Positions 61,401 through 64,000 of a stretch of 64,000 nt of DNA are shown one piece after another. Source of the stretch: Micropterix aruncella (taxonomy: Eukaryota; Arthropoda; Insecta; Lepidoptera; Micropterigidae); the NCBI GenBank assembly GCA_944548615.1, contig OX155955.1:4608517-4672516 (forward strand), given 5' to 3'. Numbering within the stretch: the stretch's first letter is position 1; each line of letters starts with the position of its first letter. Below the pieces are notes generated by a model, which made no database searches, was not told where the DNA came from, and worked only from the letters and a program-made list of their open reading frames with translations. The position numbers and the translations under genes were made by a program.

Positions 61401-63376
61401 AAAAATGTTCTGCAAAATAGAGTGGTGGACATGTAGAATAAACTACCATTTCAAGTGATTAGTGCAAGCTCTGTTAATCAATTTAAAAACAGACTCTTTT
61501 TGTACCTAAAAACATGTTAATATTGTTTATGACTAGGTTAACAAGATCTGATCTGGACGTATCAGCAAAGCTACTTGTCCATATTGAATAATAATAATCA
61601 GAGACAATTAAACAAATTTAACAGTTCTTCTCTTGGCAATGACAATCTCTCTTTTTTATTTATTTTTTTACTTCAAATATTATTAAGTTCATAATGACAG
61701 AGTTACGCAAGTAAGCTAATGATGACATTGAAAAAATATAAGAAATAAAACGAAGTACCCTCAGTCCACATTACCTCGTTTATCCGAGGTAATGTGGACC
61801 AATTAATACCTCGATTAATCGAAAACTCGGATAACATGGACTCTGTCGTAAATCAAGGGGGAAATATACAATAAAGTTTTAAATTAATGAAAACGTAGTG
61901 AATGAAATAAAAGAATACATCTATTACATATTTAAATGTAGTCAGTTAAAATTGTAATACAATACATACATACATAAATTATAAAATACAGTACTGTATC
62001 ATAACATTGGAGCAAAGGGGTGACGTTGGGGATAGAAACATGGCCTGGCCTTGGCCTTTTTGACCTCAGTTAACCCGGAACTCGGCTAATCAGGGCTCGA
62101 ATAAACGCAGCCCTACTGTACTTATTTATGATAAAAATGAGATAGCTGGGAGTTGCCTTTTTAGCCGCCAAAGGGATCTACAAAATTTGTATATCTCAAT
62201 GGTAAAGAAATTAAGAAGGGTTATAGCCCTCCCCATTCATTGACAATGCTACAAGATTATCTGACGAATATGGAGCTGAACACTACAAAGACCCAAGTAT
62301 ATTATTAATAAATAAAATACAAACGGAGCTGCCATGGAATTCACCGACCAAAAATCGGGCCCATCATATATAATTATTTTACACTTCTGGGAGGTGAAGG
62401 GTGGAATCCGGACTAACGACCGGCGGTGGTAGGTTTAGGACAGCTGTCTTGCCACATGTGAGCGTGCACCTTACCACCCATTCACTCCCCCTTCGAAGCC
62501 ATAGAATTTGAGATGCAGAGATCGCGGTTTTAGATAATTTTTCTAGAAAGGAGTTGATTATTTTCCTGGAGAGACCAAGATCTTTAAAAAGGTGAAACAA
62601 AGATTTAGCTGGCAGGCCACGAGCGCCTACTTCTACCGCGTGAAGGTGAACAGTGAAGTATATTATAGTCAGTAAAGCGCCCGTAAACACATAAACAAAT
62701 TTTTAGTCAAGAGAGTTCGCCTTCTGGCTCTCTTAAAGTTTATCTGCATATGTGAAATGGTGAGGAGGTCATATGTCTGATTCAGGATTCTATTCAAATA
62801 TATGTATGTCTAGCAACTGAAATTTCAAAAAACACTTTAATATTTTTTACAGCATCGACTCCAGCGCAGCGAGTATTCAAAGTTTCAATGTTATTCCCAA
62901 GTTCCGTTCTTTGCAACGAAGCTGGACAAGCCGTACTCAGACAAAGGGTTCGAAATGCAGTCAATCAGCTCAACAGAGATTGGAACTTCTGCTCTTATGC
63001 TGTAGATGGTAAGCATATAAGATATATTTTTTTCTTCACACCAAAATCCAACTAATCAGGCAGTAAATGGCGATGTTGATTATATAGCTTATTAAATTGC
63101 TCAATGTCATACTATTATTTGATAACTAGGATTTTACTACAAAACGCAATATGTAGATGGCACTCATAGTTCCATTTGGTGAGCCACTGCTCCAAATCCT
63201 ACTAGATATAATAAATCCATCTTTTTTTCAGGTACCAGAGAATGCAAAGAACTAGACATTAATGTCAGATGCGACCACAGAAACAACAATCGCCTCTCCA
63301 GACAAGCTTCTCTTTCAACTCCGAGTTCAACCGGGTCAGATAGCTACGTTCTGGATGCCATAATTCCAGTTGACGA
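28368..63376 (+). CDS. uif: uninflatable (Uif)-like receptor, 25 exons visible, both ends missing
   Basis: Large single-pass-type extracellular protein assembled from 25 exons (9,019 coding bases, about 3,006 codons). All introns are GT-AG and the codon phases join at all 24 junctions. Visible residues: C-type lectin 1-130, LDLa 133-167, CUB 170-280, 283-395 and 397-505, sushi 508-745, EGF 746-785, F5/8C 785-945, EGF 945-1000, sushi and sushi-like 1010-1255, F5/8C 1265-1405, HYR 1422-1585, sushi 1590-1656, unclassified 1657-1813, ephrin-like GCC2/GCC3 1815-1970, fourteen EGF 1975-2515, LamG/pentraxin-like 2516-2700, HYR 2757-2835, sushi-like 2837-2906, unclassified 2907-3006. This order matches Drosophila Uninflatable, known as an apical membrane protein of trachea and other ectodermal epithelia that affects tracheal inflation and antagonises Notch. 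Drosophila Uif is roughly 3,500 residues, so the transmembrane and cytoplasmic part should lie to the right. SVEP1 is the alternative, but it lacks the lectin/LDLa/CUB start. Exons: 28368-28449, 29506-29819, 30335-31112, 32277-32620, 34159-34338, 36817-36999, 37858-38420, 41022-41189, 41261-41523, 42429-42745, 43085-43266, 44113-44303, 44405-45099, 45874-46581, 47650-48120, 51137-51978, 52181-53064, 55318-55697, 56889-57054, 57144-57395, 58074-58377, 59424-59661, 60935-61147, 62853-63008, 63232-63376. Confidence 0.9.
28450..30334. other. uif introns 1 and 2
   Basis: Intron 1 holds a poly-C tract at 28,558 and AT-rich DNA with ATGTCCAAATGTCC repeats near 28,855. Intron 2 (29,820-30,334) is plain AT-rich sequence. 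No transposon recognised. Confidence 0.5.
29506..29819 (+). CDS. uif: uif exon 2: rest of C-type lectin domain
   Basis: Joins exon 1 to restore [16 protein letters not shown] and continues through [25 protein letters not shown], the typical lectin core and last cysteines. The EPN/QPD and WND calcium-sugar motifs are not obvious, so carbohydrate binding should not be assumed. It ends phase 1 at CPTG. Confidence 0.9.
30335..31112 (+). CDS. uif: uif exon 3: LDLa domain, CUB 1 and most of CUB 2
   Basis: Begins with an LDL-receptor class A repeat (six cysteines, acidic calcium cage [16 protein letters not shown]). CUB 1 starts at the CHFY segment ([24 protein letters not shown]) and CUB 2 at CGGTVKATP ([22 protein letters not shown]). 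The donor falls at the end of CUB 2 (GFNIR). Confidence 0.93.
31470..31982 (+). mobile_element. Decayed R2-type retrotransposon fragment, RT domain
   Basis: Broken frames still show [10 protein letters not shown] (motif A region), [25 protein letters not shown] and [14 protein letters not shown]. Nearly the same text is intact in the copy at 38.5-40.6 kb on the opposite strand. Multiple stops and frameshifts. Confidence 0.8.
32277..32620 (+). CDS. uif: uif exon 4: CUB 3
   Basis: Starts with YTQGCRANL, completing CUB 2 and opening CUB 3. CUB signatures: [31 protein letters not shown] and GWKATFSA. Decayed fragments of the R2-type retrotransposon lie on both sides, at 31.47-31.98 and 32.77-33.50 kb. 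Confidence 0.92.
32770..33495 (+). mobile_element. Decayed R2-type retrotransposon fragment, post-RT region
   Basis: Reads [53 protein letters not shown] in shifting frames, parallel to the middle of the open copy on the minus strand at 38.7-40.3 kb. Confidence 0.8.
33780..34145 (-). mobile_element. CR1-like LINE fragment abutting uif exon 5
   Basis: The minus-strand frame 33827-34138 reads [56 protein letters not shown] and TVDQWNSL, the standard C-terminal part of CR1-like ORF2. Its 5'-truncated edge is less than 20 bases from the exon 5 acceptor. Confidence 0.8.
34159..34338 (+). CDS. uif: uif exon 5: sushi (CCP) domain
   Basis: A single complement-control module: [10 protein letters not shown], then cysteines at [17 protein letters not shown] and PNCQ. 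It starts phase 1 and ends phase 1, as usual for shuffled sushi exons. The TTTGTAG acceptor lies less than 20 bases from the edge of a LINE fragment. Confidence 0.92.
34566..34880 (+). mobile_element. Helitron-like non-autonomous element (Lep1-type 5' end)
   Basis: Begins TCTATACTAATATTATAAAG, the 5' hallmark of insect Helitron families, then GGAAGTAATCTCTGGATCTA and CTGAACCGATTTTGAAAATT. The 3' boundary is uncertain. Confidence 0.65.
35027..35190 (+). mobile_element. Second Helitron-like copy, truncated
   Basis: Repeats ACTAATATTATAAGAG and the same roughly 85-bp block as the copy 470 bp upstream, almost without differences. Confidence 0.6.
35494..35754 (+). pseudogene. 86-residue frame resembling a transposase N-terminus
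   Basis: [20 protein letters not shown], then [20 protein letters not shown]. The second part looks like a helix-turn-helix as found at the start of IS630/mariner-like transposases in moths. No DDE domain follows, so a fragment is likely. It lies in the intron between exons 5 and 6. Confidence 0.4.
36055..36680. repeat. ATA microsatellite and dispersed repeat (inverted relative to 12.9-13.3 kb)
   Basis: (AAT)n at 36,057-36,079, then a palindromic AGCTATCTCTTTCGCA... segment. The repeat at 36,265-36,680 is shared with 12,905-13,300. No coding content. Confidence 0.55.
36817..36999 (+). CDS. uif: uif exon 6: sushi domain
   Basis: Reads [14 protein letters not shown] through [27 protein letters not shown]. 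It is a symmetrical 1-1 phase exon holding one sushi module with four cysteines and the conserved tryptophan. Confidence 0.93.
37000..37857. other. uif intron between exons 6 and 7
   Basis: AT-rich. It contains a short perfect hairpin ACCGATTGACA / TGTCAATCGGT near 37,588-37,613. No gene or transposon identified. Confidence 0.5.
37858..38420 (+). CDS. uif: uif exon 7: two sushi domains, EGF and start of F5/8C
   Basis: Sushi modules run from [15 protein letters not shown] to IPICN and from [11 protein letters not shown] to APRC. A calcium-binding-type EGF follows ([18 protein letters not shown]). The end ([19 protein letters not shown]) opens a discoidin domain, and the exon closes in phase 0. 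Confidence 0.94.
38516..40599 (-). mobile_element. R2-type (restriction-like endonuclease) non-LTR retrotransposon, 5' truncated
   Basis: Minus-strand element in the uif intron between exons 7 and 8. The 3' UTR (38,516-38,685) contains the GCAGCTCCGTTTGTA end and an AAATA-type tail. The 3' part of the ORF is fully open (38686-40599). The 5' junction is near 40,600, where similarity ends at a stop codon. Other fragments of the family lie at 31.5, 32.8, 41.6/42.1, 48.3, 60.2 and 62.3 kb. Confidence 0.88.
38686..40599 (-). CDS. Reverse transcriptase / restriction-like endonuclease, C-terminal 637 codons
   Basis: Polymerase part of a target-primed retrotransposon. Visible in order: [33 protein letters not shown] (RT motif), [12 protein letters not shown] (catalytic FADD), FLGR thumb-side motif, a CCHC knuckle [18 protein letters not shown], then the PD-(D/E)xK nuclease as [20 protein letters not shown] and KLNKYHDL. 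The knuckle-plus-nuclease order is characteristic of the R2/NeSL/Hero group. There is no start codon at the truncated end, so it is not expected to be expressed on its own. The family within the group is uncertain. Confidence 0.85.
   Translation of the reverse strand, partial: KFFRQLRSHKLIIVASYYNCLTFHVKTQEWTTRSIPYSIGLFQGCCLSPTIFNIVFNILLESLSQFDRKWGYRFKTDGQYTSSCLAFADDLTFITRSPKQLSLLLQKVELFCDWSGCIKVKPSKCFCLGLARMGTKFTSYDPKLVYKGSNISLIDPNNHFKFLGRKITHQGKDVSGDHVIEHFKSCLAKIDALLISGPRKAWIYDNYLTSHLSWPFLIYDFTKTQLSRLDALVTASLKSWLSLAKPADPSTLFRSKQNFGLALKLPSLLYANSRITKNSILCNSKDPAISKHVISGCSDSNELQARVDFHKRFLTGISQNGTGLGYGSTTTSDVDLKKSLLRGDYDSKSMAHAIGLQCQNDWTTIGDFCIPPPMHWKVMLYDWTPEMLKFYLNAFQHTLPDPSNLARWSFAEDSSCPLCSNTPCTARHILAGCKVALDQGRYTYRHDKVLAVIREVISLSVARANKGLTVSSKPPIQFVRDGSKGKKHLTTKPFSIIEKATDWILEVDSVSKQYKFPESLGCTALRPDITLYSLSRKVALIVELTVPWESNIPKDHEYKLNKYHDLANAVTRNGFTVHLHAVEVGARGLPAKSLFHLFKDLGLSRKIINSFLEKLSKTAICASQILWLRRGSEWVAR
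41022..41189 (+). CDS. uif: uif exon 8: F5/8C domain, middle part
   Basis: A 168-base phase 0-0 exon: [18 protein letters not shown] then [19 protein letters not shown]. This is the discoidin pattern of an exposed W, an N-terminal beta strand and a DL partner. Confidence 0.9.
41261..41523 (+). CDS. uif: uif exon 9: end of F5/8C and first half of an EGF
   Basis: Starts [17 protein letters not shown], with [11 protein letters not shown] and CLKIEVMGC ending the discoidin domain. It continues into a cbEGF ([17 protein letters not shown]). The intron before it is only 71 bases. Confidence 0.92.
41524..42428 (+). mobile_element. Diverged R2-type fragments and a short inverted repeat in the intron between exons 9 and 10
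   Basis: 41,595-41,690 reads [18 protein letters not shown] text. 42,118-42,235 reads [18 protein letters not shown] and IVWLRR, matching the 3' end of the R2-type ORF. Between them, 42,045-42,112 is an inverted copy of 47,352-47,430 (CCGCCAAAAAG / CTTTTGCGG). Confidence 0.65.
42429..42745 (+). CDS. uif: uif exon 10: end of EGF and a sushi domain
   Basis: [16 protein letters not shown] completes the EGF begun in exon 9. A linker leads to a sushi module: [43 protein letters not shown]. Confidence 0.92.
42746..43084. other. uif intron between exons 10 and 11
   Basis: AT-rich; no element recognised. Confidence 0.5.
43085..43266 (+). CDS. uif: uif exon 11: sushi-like region
   Basis: [30 protein letters not shown] and [10 protein letters not shown] form a cysteine pattern like a divergent sushi module completed by exon 12. 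It has a TTCTGCAG acceptor and a GTAAGT donor. Confidence 0.88.
43290..44095 (+). mobile_element. LINE 3' fragment split by a MITE
   Basis: 43,430-43,545 encodes [16 protein letters not shown] then [14 protein letters not shown], the last residues of a LINE ORF2. The UTR runs to about 43,746 and resumes after the MITE at 44,056 with an AATAAAG signal and ATT repeats. Confidence 0.7.
43747..44051. mobile_element. piggyBac-like MITE, 305 bp, TTAA target
   Basis: Flanked by TTAA (43743-43746 and 44052-44055), with CCCGTTGAGTA and TACTCCAAGGG termini. Two direct copies of GTTGAGTAYGAGTC about 42 bp apart lie at its left end. Inserted in the 3' tail of the LINE. No transposase. Confidence 0.75.
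44113..44303 (+). CDS. uif: uif exon 12: sushi-like regions
   Basis: [14 protein letters not shown] closes the module begun in exon 11. [15 protein letters not shown] through [15 protein letters not shown] starts another, which finishes in exon 13. Confidence 0.88.
44405..45099 (+). CDS. uif: uif exon 13: sushi domains and second F5/8C domain
   Basis: [10 protein letters not shown] ends the previous sushi. [13 protein letters not shown] to ISC is the next. A complete discoidin domain follows from [19 protein letters not shown] to CLKFELMGC, with RLNSVTGWC and [18 protein letters not shown]. The exon is clearly GC-rich compared with its flanks. Confidence 0.93.
45165..45770 (+). mobile_element. 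Decayed CR1-like LINE fragment
   Basis: Broken frames give [35 protein letters not shown] and nearby text of the same family as the minus-strand copy at 33.8-34.1 kb. Lies in the intron between exons 13 and 14. Confidence 0.65.
45874..46581 (+). CDS. uif: uif exon 14: two HYR domains and a sushi domain
   Basis: [17 protein letters not shown] opens the first HYR (hyalin repeat) and [17 protein letters not shown] the second. Each ends in the immunoglobulin-like Y-x-A-x-D/S-x-x-G-N-x-A-x-C strand. [19 protein letters not shown] starts a sushi-like module ending PDCVSE. Confidence 0.94.
46975..47340 (+). mobile_element. LINE 3' end
   Basis: [18 protein letters not shown] and [13 protein letters not shown] form the ORF2 terminus. 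It is followed by the GTAAGACATTACC...GCAATAAGC tail and ATT repeats. Confidence 0.65.
47345..47435. repeat. Short repeat, inverted copy at 42045-42112
   Basis: GGGCCGCCAAAAAGAATGAT through TTTTGCGG and TAGCCATTTTGGCTGG. Forms a weak hairpin; likely MITE debris. Confidence 0.5.
47650..48120 (+). CDS. uif: uif exon 15: region of unclassified fold
   Basis: About 157 residues with GT-AG edges and consistent phase. The text ([54 protein letters not shown]) matches no domain I recognise. Few cysteines and an alpha/beta look suggest a globular spacer before the ephrin-like block. Confidence 0.88.
48269..49199 (+). mobile_element. R2-type retrotransposon copy inserted into the LINE
   Basis: 5'-truncated copy starting at the GGCTGGACGCCAGAGATGCT segment. 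It holds the CCHC knuckle ([18 protein letters not shown]) and the nuclease ([19 protein letters not shown]), split by a frameshift near 48,660 and a premature stop near 48,966. The 3' UTR ends TTCGTTTGTATTTTATTTTT. Confidence 0.85.
49272..50913. mobile_element. Solo LTR-like element, 1,642 bp, TG...CA ends, CTTG duplication
   Basis: Starts TGTAAAGACTACGCTTTACA and ends CACTCATTACA. CTTG flanks both sides (49268-49271 and 50914-50917). The empty site is visible in the LINE copy at 61.4 kb. No gag, protease or reverse transcriptase lies inside, so a solo LTR is the simplest reading, though it is long for one. Confidence 0.65.
51034..51086. repeat. 25-bp stem hairpin just before uif exon 16
   Basis: TGTCGATATGTCCAAATAAG ATCTT pairs with the following strand to 51,086, with one mismatch and a 3-base loop. 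The sister LINE copy at 61.5 kb lacks this palindrome, so it arose here. Confidence 0.8.
51137..51978 (+). CDS. uif: uif exon 16: ephrin-receptor-like cysteine-rich block and EGF 1-3
   Basis: [40 protein letters not shown] and [14 protein letters not shown] are repeated GCC2/GCC3 (ephrin-receptor-like) motifs. Three EGF modules follow: [24 protein letters not shown] and [14 protein letters not shown] content is very high up to about 51,780 and drops afterwards. Confidence 0.95.
52181..53064 (+). CDS. uif: uif exon 17: EGF 4-10 and start of EGF 11
   Basis: Seven complete six-cysteine EGF modules in tandem, most of them calcium-binding type (for example [34 protein letters not shown]). An eighth is split by the intron after DFFCV and continues in exon 18. 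This is the Notch-like part of the protein. Confidence 0.96.
53065..53518. other. uif intron between exons 17 and 18, left part
   Basis: AT-rich, no gene or repeat recognised. Confidence 0.45.
53527..54839 (+). mobile_element. hAT element remnant with transposase fragments, 1,313 bp
   Basis: Ends CAGTGGCGGTCCC and GGGCATGCCACTG; flanks CATTAAAG (53519-53526) and CATTAAAC (54840-54847), an 8-bp duplication with one difference. Frames at 54167-54424 and 54464-54661 read [20 protein letters not shown] and [20 protein letters not shown], typical of ZMYM1/TTF-type hAT transposases upstream of the catalytic core, which is absent. Confidence 0.85.
54150..54661 (+). pseudogene. hAT transposase fragment (ZMYM1/TTF-type), broken
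   Basis: Two consecutive frames separated by a stop near 54,424 cover only the N-terminal zinc-finger/linker part of the protein. [20 protein letters not shown] is the TTF-like finger end; FRGHDES is a strongly conserved motif of the family. The catalytic DDE and dimerisation regions are missing. Confidence 0.75.
55025..55300 (+). mobile_element. tRNA-derived SINE next to exon 18 acceptor
   Basis: B-box GGTTCGATTCCC, body shared with the 14.46-kb copy (GGGATAAAATTAACAGAATT, GTCGATCGAATACAATAACA), and a LINE-like 3' tail (GTGAAAGATTG...GCAATAAACCCGCC). Ends about 20-25 bases before the acceptor. Confidence 0.75.
55318..55697 (+). CDS. uif: uif exon 18: end of EGF 11 and EGF 12-14
   Basis: [11 protein letters not shown] completes EGF 11, followed by modules starting [24 protein letters not shown] and [12 protein letters not shown]. 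It ends phase 1 after DDCRK. The GTTGTAG acceptor sits about 25 bases after a SINE tail. Confidence 0.95.
55698..56888. other. uif intron between exons 18 and 19, with a small LINE relic
   Basis: 56,490-56,700 reads [20 protein letters not shown] then [18 protein letters not shown], a motif stretch of LINE ORF2 C-termini. The remainder is without recognised features. Confidence 0.55.
56889..57054 (+). CDS. uif: uif exon 19: start of laminin-G/pentraxin-like domain
   Basis: [19 protein letters not shown], then [19 protein letters not shown]: the first strands of a concanavalin-like jelly-roll, as in the pentraxin/LamG modules of Uif and SVEP1. It joins exon 20 at an arginine/serine split codon. 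Confidence 0.9.
57144..57395 (+). CDS. uif: uif exon 20: laminin-G/pentraxin-like domain, middle
   Basis: Contains [20 protein letters not shown] and the hallmark [19 protein letters not shown] of LamG/pentraxin folds. An apparent TAG at the exon edge is the split tyrosine codon TA|T, restored by exon 21. Confidence 0.93.
57420..57930 (+). repeat. Diverged copy of the GC-rich repeat in a uif intron
   Basis: Shares CGGCGAATAGCCGG, GGGCAAAGGGCGCC and GCGACCTGGAATCTGTGACC-like blocks with the 22-25 kb units. It is preceded by CGCAACTCACAGTTCAATTC, also seen near 14.39 kb. Confidence 0.45.
58074..58377 (+). CDS. uif: uif exon 21: end of pentraxin-like domain and a short EGF-like stretch
   Basis: [27 protein letters not shown] and EIQKQVRDC close the jelly-roll (the G-x-L-x-x-V-x-V-W-x-R-x-L signature). 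[16 protein letters not shown] is a partial EGF-like knot before HYR 3. Confidence 0.93.
58525..59290. mobile_element. DNA-transposon-like repeat, copy 2 (partner of 15.86-16.77 kb)
   Basis: Ends CAGCACTGACCGGCCCCGGA and CCCCTTGATCCGGGG-TTGCTG form a rough inverted repeat. The internal blocks match the 15.9-kb copy, but without the 123-bp insertion. No transposase. Confidence 0.7.
59424..59661 (+). CDS. uif: uif exon 22: third HYR domain
   Basis: [19 protein letters not shown] opens and [17 protein letters not shown] closes a canonical hyalin-repeat domain of about 80 residues, all in one exon (phase 0 to 1). Confidence 0.94.
59662..60149. other. uif intron between exons 22 and 23, left part
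   Basis: AT-rich, with no coding or clear repeat structure. GCCATCTATCACA and GCCATCTGTTAGT resemble small MITE debris. Confidence 0.4.
60150..60625 (-). mobile_element. R2-type retrotransposon fragment, 3' end
   Basis: Minus-strand 3' UTR and last part of the nuclease ORF ([40 protein letters not shown]). 5' truncated near GCCACCTTCCGAGATAG, and the GCCACCTTCCGAGAT segment is repeated just outside. Confidence 0.8.
60935..61147 (+). CDS. uif: uif exon 23: sushi-like domain
   Basis: [33 protein letters not shown] and [12 protein letters not shown] form a sushi-type cysteine pattern following HYR 3, the pairing also seen in exon 14. Phase 1 at both ends. Confidence 0.92.
61265..61600 (+). mobile_element. 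CR1-like LINE 3' end, uninterrupted
   Basis: Matches the split copy at 48.2-51.1 kb from CACACAAATTATTAC to the terminal TATTGAATAATAATAAT. It serves as the empty-site reference for both insertions there. Confidence 0.75.
61762..62118. mobile_element. pogo/Tigger-like non-autonomous element, 357 bp
   Basis: Begins CAGTCCACATTACCTCG with an immediate hairpin partner, and shares AAATTAATGAAAACGT, TACAGTACTGTATCATA and GAGCAAAGGGGTGACG with 20.6-21.3 kb. The right end GCAGCCCTACTG lies next to TA. Confidence 0.7.
62306..62655 (-). mobile_element. R2-type retrotransposon fragment with target duplication
   Basis: Minus-strand 3' end of the family, 5' truncated. AAGTATATTAT occurs on both sides (62295-62305 and 62656-62666), an 8-11 bp duplication sharing a few bases with the element. 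Confidence 0.82.
62853..63008 (+). CDS. uif: uif exon 24: unclassified juxtamembrane region, part 1
   Basis: [19 protein letters not shown], then [20 protein letters not shown] and [10 protein letters not shown]. It has clean splice sites and correct phase but no domain I can name. It resembles exon 15 in having an alpha/beta look with few cysteines. Confidence 0.88.
63232..63376 (+). CDS. uif: uif exon 25: unclassified juxtamembrane region, part 2
   Basis: [19 protein letters not shown] through [11 protein letters not shown], ending in phase 2 at a GTAAG donor. No further uif exon is visible in the last 624 bases, so the gene continues to the right of the window. Confidence 0.87.
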
Positions 63377-64000
63377 GTAAGCAACTATTATTTATTACTT
63401 TAAAAATAATAATAATAATAATGGACTCTCTTATTGTGACTTAGATTCTTTGCACAATTTATCTGTTGCACCGCATTTTACTATCGTTATCTATAGCCAT
63501 GCACATAATTCTGTTTTATACACAAAGCTGACTATATTGAGTACAATTTAATGGGTGGTTATATACATTTTATGTTGGTTACAAGTTGATTTTCATATCT
63601 CCTCTCAGTTTGAATTATATTTTATTTGCTTCGGGTAGTTAGTCCATATCTTCTGTCAGTCTTTTTTGCAACAGCCCTGAATATCTTGCAAATGGCCTCA
63701 AGGTCAGCTGTTGTTGCTTCAAGGCACACAATGTTTCCAAAGGCCATTAATGAGAATCACTATATTTCGGTTGAACCTGTGGTCCACTCCAGTCCAGAGG
63801 TGGACAATGTAATGCCTTACAATGCCTTAGATCTGCCGATCTTATACATATTTTAAATAATCATTTCTTCCCTAGTCTACATTAAAATATAGATACTTCA
63901 GTGCCATACCCGCTGGTGTGGGTAAGTTTATCGCACCTGGTAATGGCTGGATTGATAATAATAAAATAAATTTGTCTGTAATTGTAATTTATTCCAACGT
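63377..64000. other. uif intron after exon 25, right edge of window
   Basis: AT-rich, with no further exon found. A 76-residue frame at 63626-63856 has no domain and no matching splice sites. Confidence 0.5.

Overview
The window is eukaryotic nuclear DNA from an insect, most likely a moth or butterfly. The evidence is a large insect-type extracellular receptor gene with GT-AG introns, AT-rich non-coding DNA, a Lepidoptera-style Helitron end, tRNA-derived SINEs, LINE tails and many inverted-repeat transposons. There are no bacterial features, operons or CRISPR arrays.

Bases 1 to about 28,360 contain no gene I can support. They are a mosaic of repeats: an 87-bp minisatellite (1.6-2.3 kb), three long (TA)n tracts (5.6, 10.3 and 10.8 kb), a perfect 105-bp inverted repeat between the last two tracts, hAT-like elements with near-perfect 8-bp duplications (8.8 and 19.7 kb), several MITEs, LINE fragments, and a GC-rich repeat unit occurring several times at 22-25 kb.

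Bases 28,368 to 63,376 hold 25 coding exons of one + strand gene, which I call uninflatable (uif) from its domain order. The order is C-type lectin, LDL-receptor class A, three CUB domains, sushi domains, EGF, discoidin (F5/8C), EGF, more sushi, a second discoidin, two HYR domains, an ephrin-receptor-like cysteine-rich block, fourteen EGF repeats, a laminin-G/pentraxin-like domain, a third HYR, a sushi-like domain, and a juxtamembrane region of unknown type. Every junction is GT-AG and every reading phase joins, giving about 3,006 codons. The start codon with signal peptide and the C-terminal transmembrane and cytoplasmic end are not visible; the C-terminus must lie beyond the right edge.

The uif introns are loaded with transposons. 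Most notable is a non-LTR retrotransposon family with an R2-type restriction-like endonuclease, present as about seven fragments; one keeps 637 open codons including the FADD reverse-transcriptase motif. The intron before the ephrin-like exon shows nesting: a CR1-like LINE cut by a copy of this family and by a 1,642-bp TG...CA solo LTR with 4-bp duplications. I found no clear new biological system. The points most worth checking are the palindrome between TA tracts, the nested intron, the R2-type family and the unclassified uif regions.
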